Of a DNA stretch of 38,036 nucleotides, positions 27,687-36,185 are shown piece by piece. The DNA is taken from IMG/VR virus record IMGVR_UViG_3300021960_000206, positions 1-38,036 of that record; one strand, 5' to 3'. How positions within the stretch are numbered: position 1 is the stretch's first letter; each line of letters starts with the position of its first letter. The DNA is from a virus. The notes under the pieces were generated by a model. The model was not told where the DNA came from, did no database searches, and saw only the letters and a list, made by a program, of their open reading frames with translations. Both the position numbers and the translations under genes were made by a program.

Positions 27687-30629
27687 ATGGCACAGGTAGT
27701 AAAATTAAAAAGAACCTCGGTACAGGGTAAGATACCGACTACTTCCAATCTTGAATTGGGAGAGTTGGCAATTAACACCTATGATGGTAGAATATTTTTT
27801 GAAAAAGATAATGGCGCATCTTCCATTCAAGAAATTCTTACAACAAATTCATCAAACTCAGGCTCATTTAATTTAATTGGTGCTATATCGGCTTCTTCAT
27901 TCGTTTCAGCATCTTCATTTATTGGAGATGGTTCTCAACTTACTTTATATGGAACTGATATTGTTTCATCTTCTGCACAAATAATACCTTTATTACCAAT
28001 AGGAACTGTTTCTGGTTCAGCTCAAATAGCAAATGGTAGTAATATTATTAGTGGTTCAACTCAAATTACATCTTTAGGATTTGCAATCACAGGCTCAAAT
28101 ACGTTTGTAGGTGCACAAACAATACAAAATTCAAGTGCGGGTGCTAATTATTCTTTAAAAGTACAAGGTTCAACAACCGGAGATAGATTTGGTGTAATAA
28201 CAAATACAACTGCTGGAAATGGTATTGTTATAAATTCAAGAAATGCAGCTAATAATTCCGATACCAAACTATCATTTAGTGGTTCATCGTTCGAATTCGG
28301 TGGTGGTGATGTAAATATTTTAGGTAATCTTACTTTAGGTGGTAATATTACTATTGGTGATACAACTACTGATTCGGTAGTAATATCGGCAGAATTATCA
28401 TCTTCTTTAATACCAGATATAGATAATACATTTGATTTAGGTTCTTCATCTAAAAAATGGAGACATATTTATGCAACATCTGCTTCTATTGATGATATTA
28501 CTTTAAATAGTAGTGGTATTGTTTCATCTTCTGCACAAGTAACATCACTTCTACCAACAGGAACAGTAAGTGGTTCATCTCAAGTATTAGGTGGAAGTGG
28601 AATACACTCATCTTCAAATCAAGTAATATCATCTCTATCAAATCAAACAGTTAATTTTGGTACTGGTGATATTACTGCAAACTCATTTAGTGGAGATGGT
28701 AGTAGTTTAACGGGTATCACAGTATCTCAGGCAGCAACAGTTGCAGATACATTTACAAATCAAACTTCTGTAACAGTAACACACAACTTTAATACAAGAA
28801 ACATACTTGTTGCAGTTTATGATAACACTAATAACCAAATTATACCTCAAAATGTAAATACAAGTAACTTAAATCAAGCAGTTATTACATTCCCAAGTGC
28901 AGTAACAGGTACAGTTGTAGTTGCAAAGGGTGGACATATTGTTACGGCGGCCGCTACAAGTTTTGGAGGTAATTTTGTATCAAATACAAGTTTAAATGGA
29001 TATACAATATCCGGCTCAGGTAATATTAATTTTGTTGGTGACTTAACTGTTAATGGTAACGCAACTGTTACGGGTACACTTACTTTATCGAATGCAGATG
29101 ATATTAGAATCCAAGATAATATTTTACTACTTAACTGGGGTAAAGGAAACACCGATGGTGGATTGGAAGTATCTGCTCAAAGTGGTGGTACTGGTTCCTT
29201 ATTTTGGGATGAAAGTGCCGGTCATTGGAAGGGTGGAGTAAAAGGAAGTGAATATCAATTATATACTACTAATAATTTTAATATTTCAAGTATAAACTCG
29301 TTTACTCAATCAATAGATACACGAGTAACCAATACAGAATCAACAGGTTCAGTTCATGAATCGAGATTAGATACATTAGAAACGGCCACAGGTTCTTATC
29401 AATCATTAGGAGCAGGTGTATTATCTGGCTCTGCTCAGATTACTGCTTTTGGATTTATTAGTGGTTCTGATTTAAATGAAATACATTCATATACATCTTC
29501 ATTAAAACAAGCAATTGAAGTTAGTGGTACTAACTTAACAGTACTTGGAGATTTAACTGTACAAGGTACTAATACATCGTTAAACACTACTCAACTTTTA
29601 ATAGAAGATAAATTAATAACATTAGCAAGTGGTTCAACTACATCATTACAAGCTGATGGTGCGGGTATTGAAATAGCAGGAGCAAATAAAACATTAATTT
29701 GGGACCACACTAATAGTTCTTTCTTATTTGATGCTAAAGTAAGTTCATCAGTAGGATTTAAAGGAAATGGTTCTGAATTAACCGATATTGCATATTCTAA
29801 TATTATTTTTGGTGGAACAGGTGTAGTTTCAGGTTCAGACCAAGTTACATCTTCTTTAGATTTAAGATATTTAGAAATCAATGGTGATGGTGTAGTTTCA
29901 GGCTCAGACCAAGTAACTTCATCACTCGATTTAAGATATTTAGAAATCAACGGAGATGGTGTAGTAAGTGGTTCAGACCAAGTTACATCTTCTTTAGATT
30001 TAAGATATTTAGAAATCAATGGTGATAATGTTTTATCATCATCAAACGAAAACTTTACAGATTACTCACAATCAGTTGATACACGATTAATTGCAGTAGA
30101 AGCCTTTTCTTCTTCTCTTGATATTAACAACGCAATCTTAACTGGTTCATTTACTGGCTCGTTTACCGGTGATGGTAGTGGATTAACTGGAATTAGTGTT
30201 GCACAAGTTGCAACATTAACCGCATCATTCTCTGACCAATCTACTATAAATGTAGCTCATAACTTTGATACTTATAATGTAATTGTTTCTACTTACGATA
30301 CAAGTTACAATCAACTTATACCACAAAGTGTATCTTTAACTGATAAAAATACAGTACAAGTTGTATTATCGGCAGCTGATTCTGGTCATGTTGTTGTTGC
30401 AAAAGGTGGACATATAATAGCAGCAACCAATTCATTTAGACAATCAGTATCGGGAAATACATCATATACTGTAACACACAATCTTGATGAATCCTACCCA
30501 TTTGTACAAGCGTGGAATACAGGAAGTAATCAGATGGAAATACCATCGAGTGTAACAAGTAATTCTGCAAATCAAATTACAGTAGCTTTCAATAATACAT
30601 TTAATGGTAAAATAATAGTTAAAAGATAA
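27687..30629 (+). CDS. Tail fibre protein with three HNL-type modules
   Basis: This 980-residue fibre starts with MAQVVKLKRTSVQGKIPTT and a LELGELAINTYDG segment close to that of the gene at 24498. It has GGNITIGD, FDLGSSSKKWRHIY and LTVQGTNTSLNTT modules, repeated SGSAQV/SGSSQV units and a 69-base triplicate (29820-30026). The HNxN/VxxYD/VVAKGGHI module appears at about residues 350-415 and 845-910, and a diverged copy forms the C-terminus (residues about 914-980). There is no S74 domain or DGG end. The start is chosen for the conserved tag; the ribosome site is weak (CGGTAAG). It is the first gene after the tandem terminators. Confidence 0.85.
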   Translation: MAQVVKLKRTSVQGKIPTTSNLELGELAINTYDGRIFFEKDNGASSIQEILTTNSSNSGSFNLIGAISASSFVSASSFIGDGSQLTLYGTDIVSSSAQIIPLLPIGTVSGSAQIANGSNIISGSTQITSLGFAITGSNTFVGAQTIQNSSAGANYSLKVQGSTTGDRFGVITNTTAGNGIVINSRNAANNSDTKLSFSGSSFEFGGGDVNILGNLTLGGNITIGDTTTDSVVISAELSSSLIPDIDNTFDLGSSSKKWRHIYATSASIDDITLNSSGIVSSSAQVTSLLPTGTVSGSSQVLGGSGIHSSSNQVISSLSNQTVNFGTGDITANSFSGDGSSLTGITVSQAATVADTFTNQTSVTVTHNFNTRNILVAVYDNTNNQIIPQNVNTSNLNQAVITFPSAVTGTVVVAKGGHIVTAAATSFGGNFVSNTSLNGYTISGSGNINFVGDLTVNGNATVTGTLTLSNADDIRIQDNILLLNWGKGNTDGGLEVSAQSGGTGSLFWDESAGHWKGGVKGSEYQLYTTNNFNISSINSFTQSIDTRVTNTESTGSVHESRLDTLETATGSYQSLGAGVLSGSAQITAFGFISGSDLNEIHSYTSSLKQAIEVSGTNLTVLGDLTVQGTNTSLNTTQLLIEDKLITLASGSTTSLQADGAGIEIAGANKTLIWDHTNSSFLFDAKVSSSVGFKGNGSELTDIAYSNIIFGGTGVVSGSDQVTSSLDLRYLEINGDGVVSGSDQVTSSLDLRYLEINGDGVVSGSDQVTSSLDLRYLEINGDNVLSSSNENFTDYSQSVDTRLIAVEAFSSSLDINNAILTGSFTGSFTGDGSGLTGISVAQVATLTASFSDQSTINVAHNFDTYNVIVSTYDTSYNQLIPQSVSLTDKNTVQVVLSAADSGHVVVAKGGHIIAATNSFRQSVSGNTSYTVTHNLDESYPFVQAWNTGSNQMEIPSSVTSNSANQITVAFNNTFNGKIIVKR
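29820..30026 (+). repeat. Three 69-base tandem repeats in a fibre gene
   Basis: Units at 29820, 29889 and 29958 each encode 23 residues of the type GVVSGSDQVTSSLDLRYLEI followed by NGD. The bases differ at synonymous sites, so the copies have begun to diverge while the protein has not. Confidence 0.9.
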
Positions 30630-30633
30630 TGAT

Positions 30634-33600
30634 ATGGCTACAGAATGGAATCAGACAACCTTTTTATCAACTTCTGGTGGTGAGGTAGCACAATTTATTT
30701 CTGGTGCAGTTTCATCAGGCGGTAGTGGTGGTAGTTCTTCATCAGGCGGTAGTGGTGGTAGTTCTTCATCAAGTAATACTGGTAGTATAACAATAACCGA
30801 AGATACTTCTATTGATTTTGGAAATGCATTTAATTATCCAGCATACTCTGTTGACCACCAATCCGATGGTAAACTTATAGTTGGTGCAACTAACAATGTA
30901 TATGATGGAACTAATAATTCAACAAAAATATTTAGATTAGCTACTGATGGTACTTTAGATACTTCATTTGGTGATAGAGGTGGAATAAGTTATCCTGGTA
31001 TTGATAATATGTCTTTTCCAAGGGTAAAAGTTGACCCTATAAATGATAAGATATATGTAAATCCACGATATGGAAAGTTGTATAATACAACCGGTACAAA
31101 TGAAAGTGGATTATATTATGGTTCACCTCTAACAAGACTTTCTTATTTTTTTAGATTAAATTCAGATGGTACTTATGATACAACCTTTAACTCAAACGTA
31201 TATTCTACATTTGGAGGACGATATTCAGCTACCAGTTATATTATATCAGATTTTGATTTACAGAGTGATGGTAAAATCATAGTAACATCTGAAAAATCAG
31301 GTTCTTTATTTAGATTAAATCAAAATGGTACTTTAGATTCTACATTTAGAAATGGACCTTTAACTGGTTCAACCCAAATGGGAGATGCAACTCCTCCAAT
31401 GAATACAGGATTTCCACGATTAGTTAAAGTTTTACCTGATGATTCATTTGTTTTTGATATTGCAGATAACACAACATATGAAACTGCATCTTTAGGATTT
31501 AATTTAAACTCTCATTATAATAGAAGGCCAATTAGAAAGGCATCAGTTGATGGTGCATTAGATACAACATTTAATTCTAATCCAAGTAATTATTTGGCAG
31601 GGACTACTCGGACACAATATTATCTTCAAGCTCCACACGAAATATTTCCATGGAATGACGGAACATTGGTTATTGGAGGAGCAGTAACTCAAGTATCAGG
31701 TTCAAATACATCTCAAAGTTTAGATTTTAGTAGAGTATTTGTACCTGAGTATGGAATACCTGGATATTTATCATATCCTTGGTCAACTCCATCTGTATTA
31801 ACTCAAATAACTCAAAGTGATGCAACCTATATACCAACTGGTAGTAGTGGGTTTGTCATAAACGATGTTGGATTGAGAAACGCTGGTTGGAATAACACAT
31901 GGCCAAAAGGAAATTTTGATTTAGTAACTGATATTAAAAGAGATAAAGTTGGAAACCATTGGGTAGCTGGTATTTTTAACAATTGGGTTGATAAAAGTGG
32001 TAATGTTACCGAAACAAATTGGTATTATAATCATTCTATACCATATGACCAAAATATTTTAAGAATAAGACCTGATGGTAATATTGATATGCTGGATTCC
32101 CCATATTTGAATACAGATACAAGTACAGTTAGTTGGGATAGTATTACAGAACCTATAAGTGATATTGCAGTATGGCATGATACAAATGATATAAAAGTAA
32201 CTTTTGTTGGTAAGTTTGATAATGTAAGTACTGCAAATGGTGGTATTCTTCAGTATAAGGTAGCTAACGCATATGGATTTGCACACATAGTTGGTACATA
32301 TAATGGTGGTAGATACGAAATAGCTTGTAACAAATCAAGTCCTGTAACCGAAGGTGATACCATTACTTGGACATTAAATACAAGAGGAGTTGCAACAGGT
32401 AGTGTTGCTTATACAATTAGTGGAATTACATCTGCAGATTTATCTGCTGGTAGTTTAACTGGTAATTTTAATGTAAATTATCACACTTATAAATGGGGAA
32501 GTACTATATCAATAACTTTGGCAGATGATGGTGTATATGAAAGTGAAAATATAACACTTACACTTGATGGAACTGGAATATCACAAACACTTTCTATAAC
32601 CGATACAACTTCTGCACCAAGTAGTGGTGGTGGAGGTTCTTCTGGAATATATTCACTCAATTGGATGTCAGTTTCAGGTAGTCAGACTTTTGATTTATTA
32701 TCAGGAAGTGAAATGACTTATACACTAACTTTAACGGATAACAGTTATTTTAGTAATACTTCTGTTGATGTAACGGTTGGTAGTTGGGAAATGAGAAATT
32801 ATACCCCAGAACTTCGAAGAACTGTTATACCGAGTTGGACTGAAAGTGATTTTGTTATAGATAGTACTTATGGTACTGTTACTGGAAGTAGTCTATATTT
32901 CTATGATGGTGTTGCAGAAGTTAAATTTATTTTTAACGAGACTTCATATCCAGCAGTTACCGCATCATACTCACCAAATGGAGATTACTTAACATATAAA
33001 CCATTAATTGGATATAGAATTTATCAAAGTGGGAGTAATGTATATTCAAACGCTCCGTCGGTTGGAGGTGCTGATGATTACAGAAGTTTAGCTCATAGTG
33101 CATCTGTTAACTGGACTTTACAAGATTGGCCATCTCAATACTCAAGTACGTTAGTAAACCAAAAACTGACATTAAATGAAGGTAAAACTATATATTGGGT
33201 TAGTAGGTCATTTGATGAGGGAGCGAATTATAGTCCAGTAGGTCAAACATATAGTAGTTTTAAATCCTATAACACACCTATAAAAGTAGGAGATACAATT
33301 TATGATACGGATGGTACTAGCACTAAATTATGGACAACATTAGCTTCAACTGACCAATCTTCTACTGGCTCTAATTGGTATTTCTCAAGTGGAGGAACGT
33401 TTTTACCAATAAGATATGCTGCTATATCAAGAGGAATTGTTACCAAAACATGGTATAATGATAACCAATTACAAGGAAATTGGAATCCTGTTATAAACTC
33501 TTTATTTAGTGGTTCAAATGAATGGACAGTAGATTCACCTGAATATGATAAAGTACGAACTTTTGAAGTTCAATCAAAAGAAGGATGGTGGTATAGATTT

Positions 33601-34527
33601 AACACACGAGGAACTACAAAATTACGTTCCACAGTAGAACCTACTTTAGCTGTAACCGAAAGTGGTGATAATGGAACAACTTTTACACAAGGTTCTTTTT
33701 ATACAGATGATGTATTTGCAGATATTTCTCAAGGATGGACTAAGGAAATTGTTTCTATGAGTGTAAATACTAACACAAGCCCAACATCAGCAACTAATTA
33801 TTCTACAACACGAGAAATATATTATCTAACATCTGGTTCTAAACGAGATTTTGGATGGACAAATTATAGAAGTTATCTACCTGGTGGTTTATCATATTAT
33901 AACAATACAGGTTCATACGGAGAACAAAATGTGATTAAAGCATATACTACAGCATCATATGGTGATTATGCATATAATTATTTTTGGGATACAACTACCT
34001 TTGATGTTAAATTTCATGAAGATAATTTAGATAGATTTACAGGGAATCGTTTCTTACATTATAATGGTGCAATGTATATGAGACAACAATCCGGATTGCC
34101 TTATCCAATGGTGGATTATGGTGGAAATATATCGTTTGTTAGTCCATATGATACTCAATCTTTGGATAACACTCAAGGTATATTTTACTTAGGTACTGAT
34201 ATAAATGGTAATATAATAAGTGGTTCTGAAAACTACAATATTGGAGGTACTTACAATGTTAACACTAAAGCTGGATATGCTTACTCAAGTACAACGAAAT
34301 TCACTTGTGGTACTGGAAATAAATGGCCTGCAAATGGTGATACTATATACTACTATGATGGGCCTTTGGCAGGTAATGCATTTACTGCTCCTTCTAATGG
34401 TACTTGGTATGTTGTGTTTACCGCTGAAGTACCTACTACTGATTTAACTCTTCATTCGAGTGAATGGAATAAAATGATAATAAACACAGATGGTTCAATA
34501 GGTACCTGTTTGTTTTCTATATATTAA
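30634..34527 (+). CDS. Large structural protein with delta-60 (DUF5122-type) propeller and Calx-beta-like domain
   Basis: This 1297-residue protein has a short head region, a Gly/Ser linker (residues about 28-48), then four DGTLDTSF-type motifs with partner strands such as QSDGKIIV (residues about 70-310), the mark of delta-60/DUF5122 beta-propellers. Residues about 562-662 have an EGDTITWTLNT start and a Asp-Asp-Gly/Glu-Ser end, like Calx-beta domains. The remaining 630 residues are Tyr/Trp/Ser-rich and unrecognised; SGG linkers separate the parts. It has three Cys (565, 1225, 1292), two of them near the C-terminus, while neighbouring fibres have almost none. It is probably a virion surface adhesin. 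The start lies five bases after the previous stop. Confidence 0.78.
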   Translation: MATEWNQTTFLSTSGGEVAQFISGAVSSGGSGGSSSSGGSGGSSSSSNTGSITITEDTSIDFGNAFNYPAYSVDHQSDGKLIVGATNNVYDGTNNSTKIFRLATDGTLDTSFGDRGGISYPGIDNMSFPRVKVDPINDKIYVNPRYGKLYNTTGTNESGLYYGSPLTRLSYFFRLNSDGTYDTTFNSNVYSTFGGRYSATSYIISDFDLQSDGKIIVTSEKSGSLFRLNQNGTLDSTFRNGPLTGSTQMGDATPPMNTGFPRLVKVLPDDSFVFDIADNTTYETASLGFNLNSHYNRRPIRKASVDGALDTTFNSNPSNYLAGTTRTQYYLQAPHEIFPWNDGTLVIGGAVTQVSGSNTSQSLDFSRVFVPEYGIPGYLSYPWSTPSVLTQITQSDATYIPTGSSGFVINDVGLRNAGWNNTWPKGNFDLVTDIKRDKVGNHWVAGIFNNWVDKSGNVTETNWYYNHSIPYDQNILRIRPDGNIDMLDSPYLNTDTSTVSWDSITEPISDIAVWHDTNDIKVTFVGKFDNVSTANGGILQYKVANAYGFAHIVGTYNGGRYEIACNKSSPVTEGDTITWTLNTRGVATGSVAYTISGITSADLSAGSLTGNFNVNYHTYKWGSTISITLADDGVYESENITLTLDGTGISQTLSITDTTSAPSSGGGGSSGIYSLNWMSVSGSQTFDLLSGSEMTYTLTLTDNSYFSNTSVDVTVGSWEMRNYTPELRRTVIPSWTESDFVIDSTYGTVTGSSLYFYDGVAEVKFIFNETSYPAVTASYSPNGDYLTYKPLIGYRIYQSGSNVYSNAPSVGGADDYRSLAHSASVNWTLQDWPSQYSSTLVNQKLTLNEGKTIYWVSRSFDEGANYSPVGQTYSSFKSYNTPIKVGDTIYDTDGTSTKLWTTLASTDQSSTGSNWYFSSGGTFLPIRYAAISRGIVTKTWYNDNQLQGNWNPVINSLFSGSNEWTVDSPEYDKVRTFEVQSKEGWWYRFNTRGTTKLRSTVEPTLAVTESGDNGTTFTQGSFYTDDVFADISQGWTKEIVSMSVNTNTSPTSATNYSTTREIYYLTSGSKRDFGWTNYRSYLPGGLSYYNNTGSYGEQNVIKAYTTASYGDYAYNYFWDTTTFDVKFHEDNLDRFTGNRFLHYNGAMYMRQQSGLPYPMVDYGGNISFVSPYDTQSLDNTQGIFYLGTDINGNIISGSENYNIGGTYNVNTKAGYAYSSTTKFTCGTGNKWPANGDTIYYYDGPLAGNAFTAPSNGTWYVVFTAEVPTTDLTLHSSEWNKMIINTDGSIGTCLFSIY
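30715..30768 (+). repeat. Exact 27-base tandem duplication encoding a Gly/Ser linker
   Basis: The 27-base unit at 30715-30741 is repeated exactly at 30742-30768 and encodes SGGSGGSSS twice. The exact identity points to a recent duplication. Confidence 0.9.
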
Positions 34528-34539
34528 AAAGGAATAATT

Positions 34540-34863
34540 ATGTTTATAGAATCAGATAACATATTTACATTACAAAAATTAACATCGGCTAGAGATAAAA
34601 CTATTGTTATGTTTGGTGTTAATTGGTGTGAACAATGTGAATCTCTAAAAAAAGAGTTTGTAAAATTAGAACCAACTGAAAGAGAAAAAAATATTGATTT
34701 TATCTATTGTGATGTAGATAGAAATCAAAATATTTCAGAATTAGTAGAAATAGAAAAATTACCAACATTAGTTTCTTTCAATAGAACTAATGTAGTTTTG
34801 AAACACGAAGGTAAAACAAAAAAAGATATAATAAAAACATTAAAATCTTTAATAGGAATATAA
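34540..34863 (+). CDS. Thioredoxin-like protein with WCEQC active site
   Basis: This 107-residue protein has the size and order of a thioredoxin fold: a strand (TIVMFGVNW), the redox motif W29-C30-E31-Q32-C33, a helix, the strand IDFIYCDVD, a helix, and KLPTL with the expected cis-proline at P75. It would reduce, form or shuffle disulphides in the cytoplasm of the infected cell; no signal peptide is seen. The CEQC pair differs from the CGPC of bacterial thioredoxin and from the CPxC of glutaredoxins, so its redox potential and partners may differ. An AAGGA site precedes the ATG. It lies just downstream of the one fibre-like protein here with a Cys-bearing C-terminus. Confidence 0.82.
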   Translation: MFIESDNIFTLQKLTSARDKTIVMFGVNWCEQCESLKKEFVKLEPTEREKNIDFIYCDVDRNQNISELVEIEKLPTLVSFNRTNVVLKHEGKTKKDIIKTLKSLIGI

Positions 34864-35175
34864 ATGGACAGAGGTAATAAAAAAATAGCAGAAGCTAAGT
34901 TTTCAGACAATAGAAAAAAAATATTAAAAGCTGAAAAAATTATATCTGAGTTAAGGGGTTATAAGTTCACATGGAATGAAGGTCAAAACTCATATAAAGG
35001 AAACGATTATGGTTTTTTAGGAAATGAACTAAAAAACAATGAACATCTAAAAGATTTAGTGATTCATCAAGATAATACTCATTTCGTAAGATATGAATCA
35101 ATCGTAACTATATTAGTAGAGGCAGTTAAAGTTCTTCAAGAAAAAGTTAAAAATTTAGAAGAAAACCAAAAATAA
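34864..35175 (+). CDS. Free-standing peptidase S74-like chaperone domain
   Basis: This 103-residue protein aligns by eye with the S74 ends of the fibres at 20724 and 25179. S14-D15 begins SDNRKKI (SDRRLKDEI in the fibre), followed by a GYKFTWNE strand (GYSFVWN), NDYGFLGNEL (KDYGVIAQEI), a VRYESIVTILVEAVK helix (VKYDKLVSLLIEGIK) and a coiled-coil end. The fibre part is absent: only 13 residues precede the Ser. It may assist folding or trimerisation of a fibre in trans, or be the remnant of a lost fibre. The usual Leu-Lys-Asp after Arg is changed, so self-cleavage may be impaired. It starts directly after the thioredoxin stop codon with an AGGA site. Confidence 0.75.
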   Translation: MDRGNKKIAEAKFSDNRKKILKAEKIISELRGYKFTWNEGQNSYKGNDYGFLGNELKNNEHLKDLVIHQDNTHFVRYESIVTILVEAVKVLQEKVKNLEENQK

Positions 35176-35178
35176 TTT

Positions 35179-36177
35179 ATGGAATATGATGTTTATTGTT
35201 CAACAGGTGGGGGACCTTGGGTAAATGCAGGTACTGATACTTGGGTAAACTTATGGATGGAATTAGTTGCACCTAAATTAGATGTTAAACCAATACTTTT
35301 AATTCATAGAAATAAACCAAAAGGACATGAAGATTACCAATTTCCAATTGAAACTTATTGGCATGGTGATGATATTGAAAAATTTGATGAATTATGTAAA
35401 GGAGCAAGAAGAATTAACATATTACATGGACATTATACTCCAATGAGGTGTATAGTTGAAAATAAACATAAAATTCATTCTAACGTTTTACATAATTCAG
35501 TAGACCATATTATAAAATCACAAGTTCTTACTGATGCAGTTCGTGGATGGCATCCTTGGATTGATTCTGCTTGGGAAAGAGAAGTAAATGATTGGGCAAA
35601 TCACTCAATATGGGTTGGTTTATTTAAAATACCATATAAAAATAAAAACATAAGAAATTTTTATGAATTTAAGCATAATTTACCTTTAAGTAAATCAAAT
35701 AAACTTGGATTTGCTTCAAGATGTGAGGGGAGAAAAAACCCACACTATTTAGATAAAAAAGATTGTTACATATTTACTAACTCTCGTGAATTTAAAGTTG
35801 TTTGGAAACAAGGAGCTGGTGTAGAATGTCATAATGCAAAAATATATCACTACGATTCATCTTTTAAAGATGTATTTTGGAATATGGATTGGGGAATATC
35901 TCATTCCTGTTTCGTAGCAGAACCATTTGGATATTCAATTTTTCAGTCAGTTGATTATGGAAAGCTACCAATTATACATACAATGTGGTGTAGTGATTTA
36001 GAATATCCTTACAGGACTGAAACTAAAAAGGAATTCGATGATATTTATAGTAGATTAAAAGAAACCTCATATGAAGAAAAAAATAAGTGGTTTTTACACA
36101 TAAAAGAGTATATGATTAATAATTTTACCAACAAAGATGTGTGGGTAGAAGAATTACTCAATATTTATAATATATAG
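35179..36177 (+). CDS. Probable GT-B glycosyltransferase (GT4-like)
   Basis: This 332-residue protein resembles GT-B glycosyltransferases, enzymes that move a sugar from a nucleotide-sugar donor. The main sign is EPFGYSIFQSVDYGKLPII near residues 255-273, the place of the acidic EX7E motif and the Gly-Pro/Leu-Pro turn in GT4 enzymes. The second Glu is Gln here. Other visible features are an N-terminal GGGPWVNAGTDTW loop and many His and Cys residues. Composition differs sharply from the fibre genes. There is no membrane segment. It sits among fibre-associated genes, so a virion protein could be the acceptor, though host glycans are an alternative. No ribosome site is evident; coupling to the previous gene is likely. 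Confidence 0.62.
   Translation: MEYDVYCSTGGGPWVNAGTDTWVNLWMELVAPKLDVKPILLIHRNKPKGHEDYQFPIETYWHGDDIEKFDELCKGARRINILHGHYTPMRCIVENKHKIHSNVLHNSVDHIIKSQVLTDAVRGWHPWIDSAWEREVNDWANHSIWVGLFKIPYKNKNIRNFYEFKHNLPLSKSNKLGFASRCEGRKNPHYLDKKDCYIFTNSREFKVVWKQGAGVECHNAKIYHYDSSFKDVFWNMDWGISHSCFVAEPFGYSIFQSVDYGKLPIIHTMWCSDLEYPYRTETKKEFDDIYSRLKETSYEEKNKWFLHIKEYMINNFTNKDVWVEELLNIYNI
36162..36169 (+). promoter_or_regulatory. TATTTATA motif, possible late promoter
   Basis: It lies within the last codons of the glycosyltransferase gene, 16 bases before the start at 36186 and just before an AGGAG site. Confidence 0.3.
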
Positions 36178-36185
36178 GAGAAATT

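Noticed and set aside
29591-30019. Long antisense reading frames opposite fibre genes (for example 29591-30019 and 25688-26221 on the - strand)
   Set aside because: They mirror the low-complexity Ser/Thr-rich coding repeats, have no ribosome site and show no recognisable protein features.
29820-30026. Regular repeats resembling a CRISPR array
   Set aside because: The units are contiguous coding repeats in frame with no unique spacers and no cas genes.
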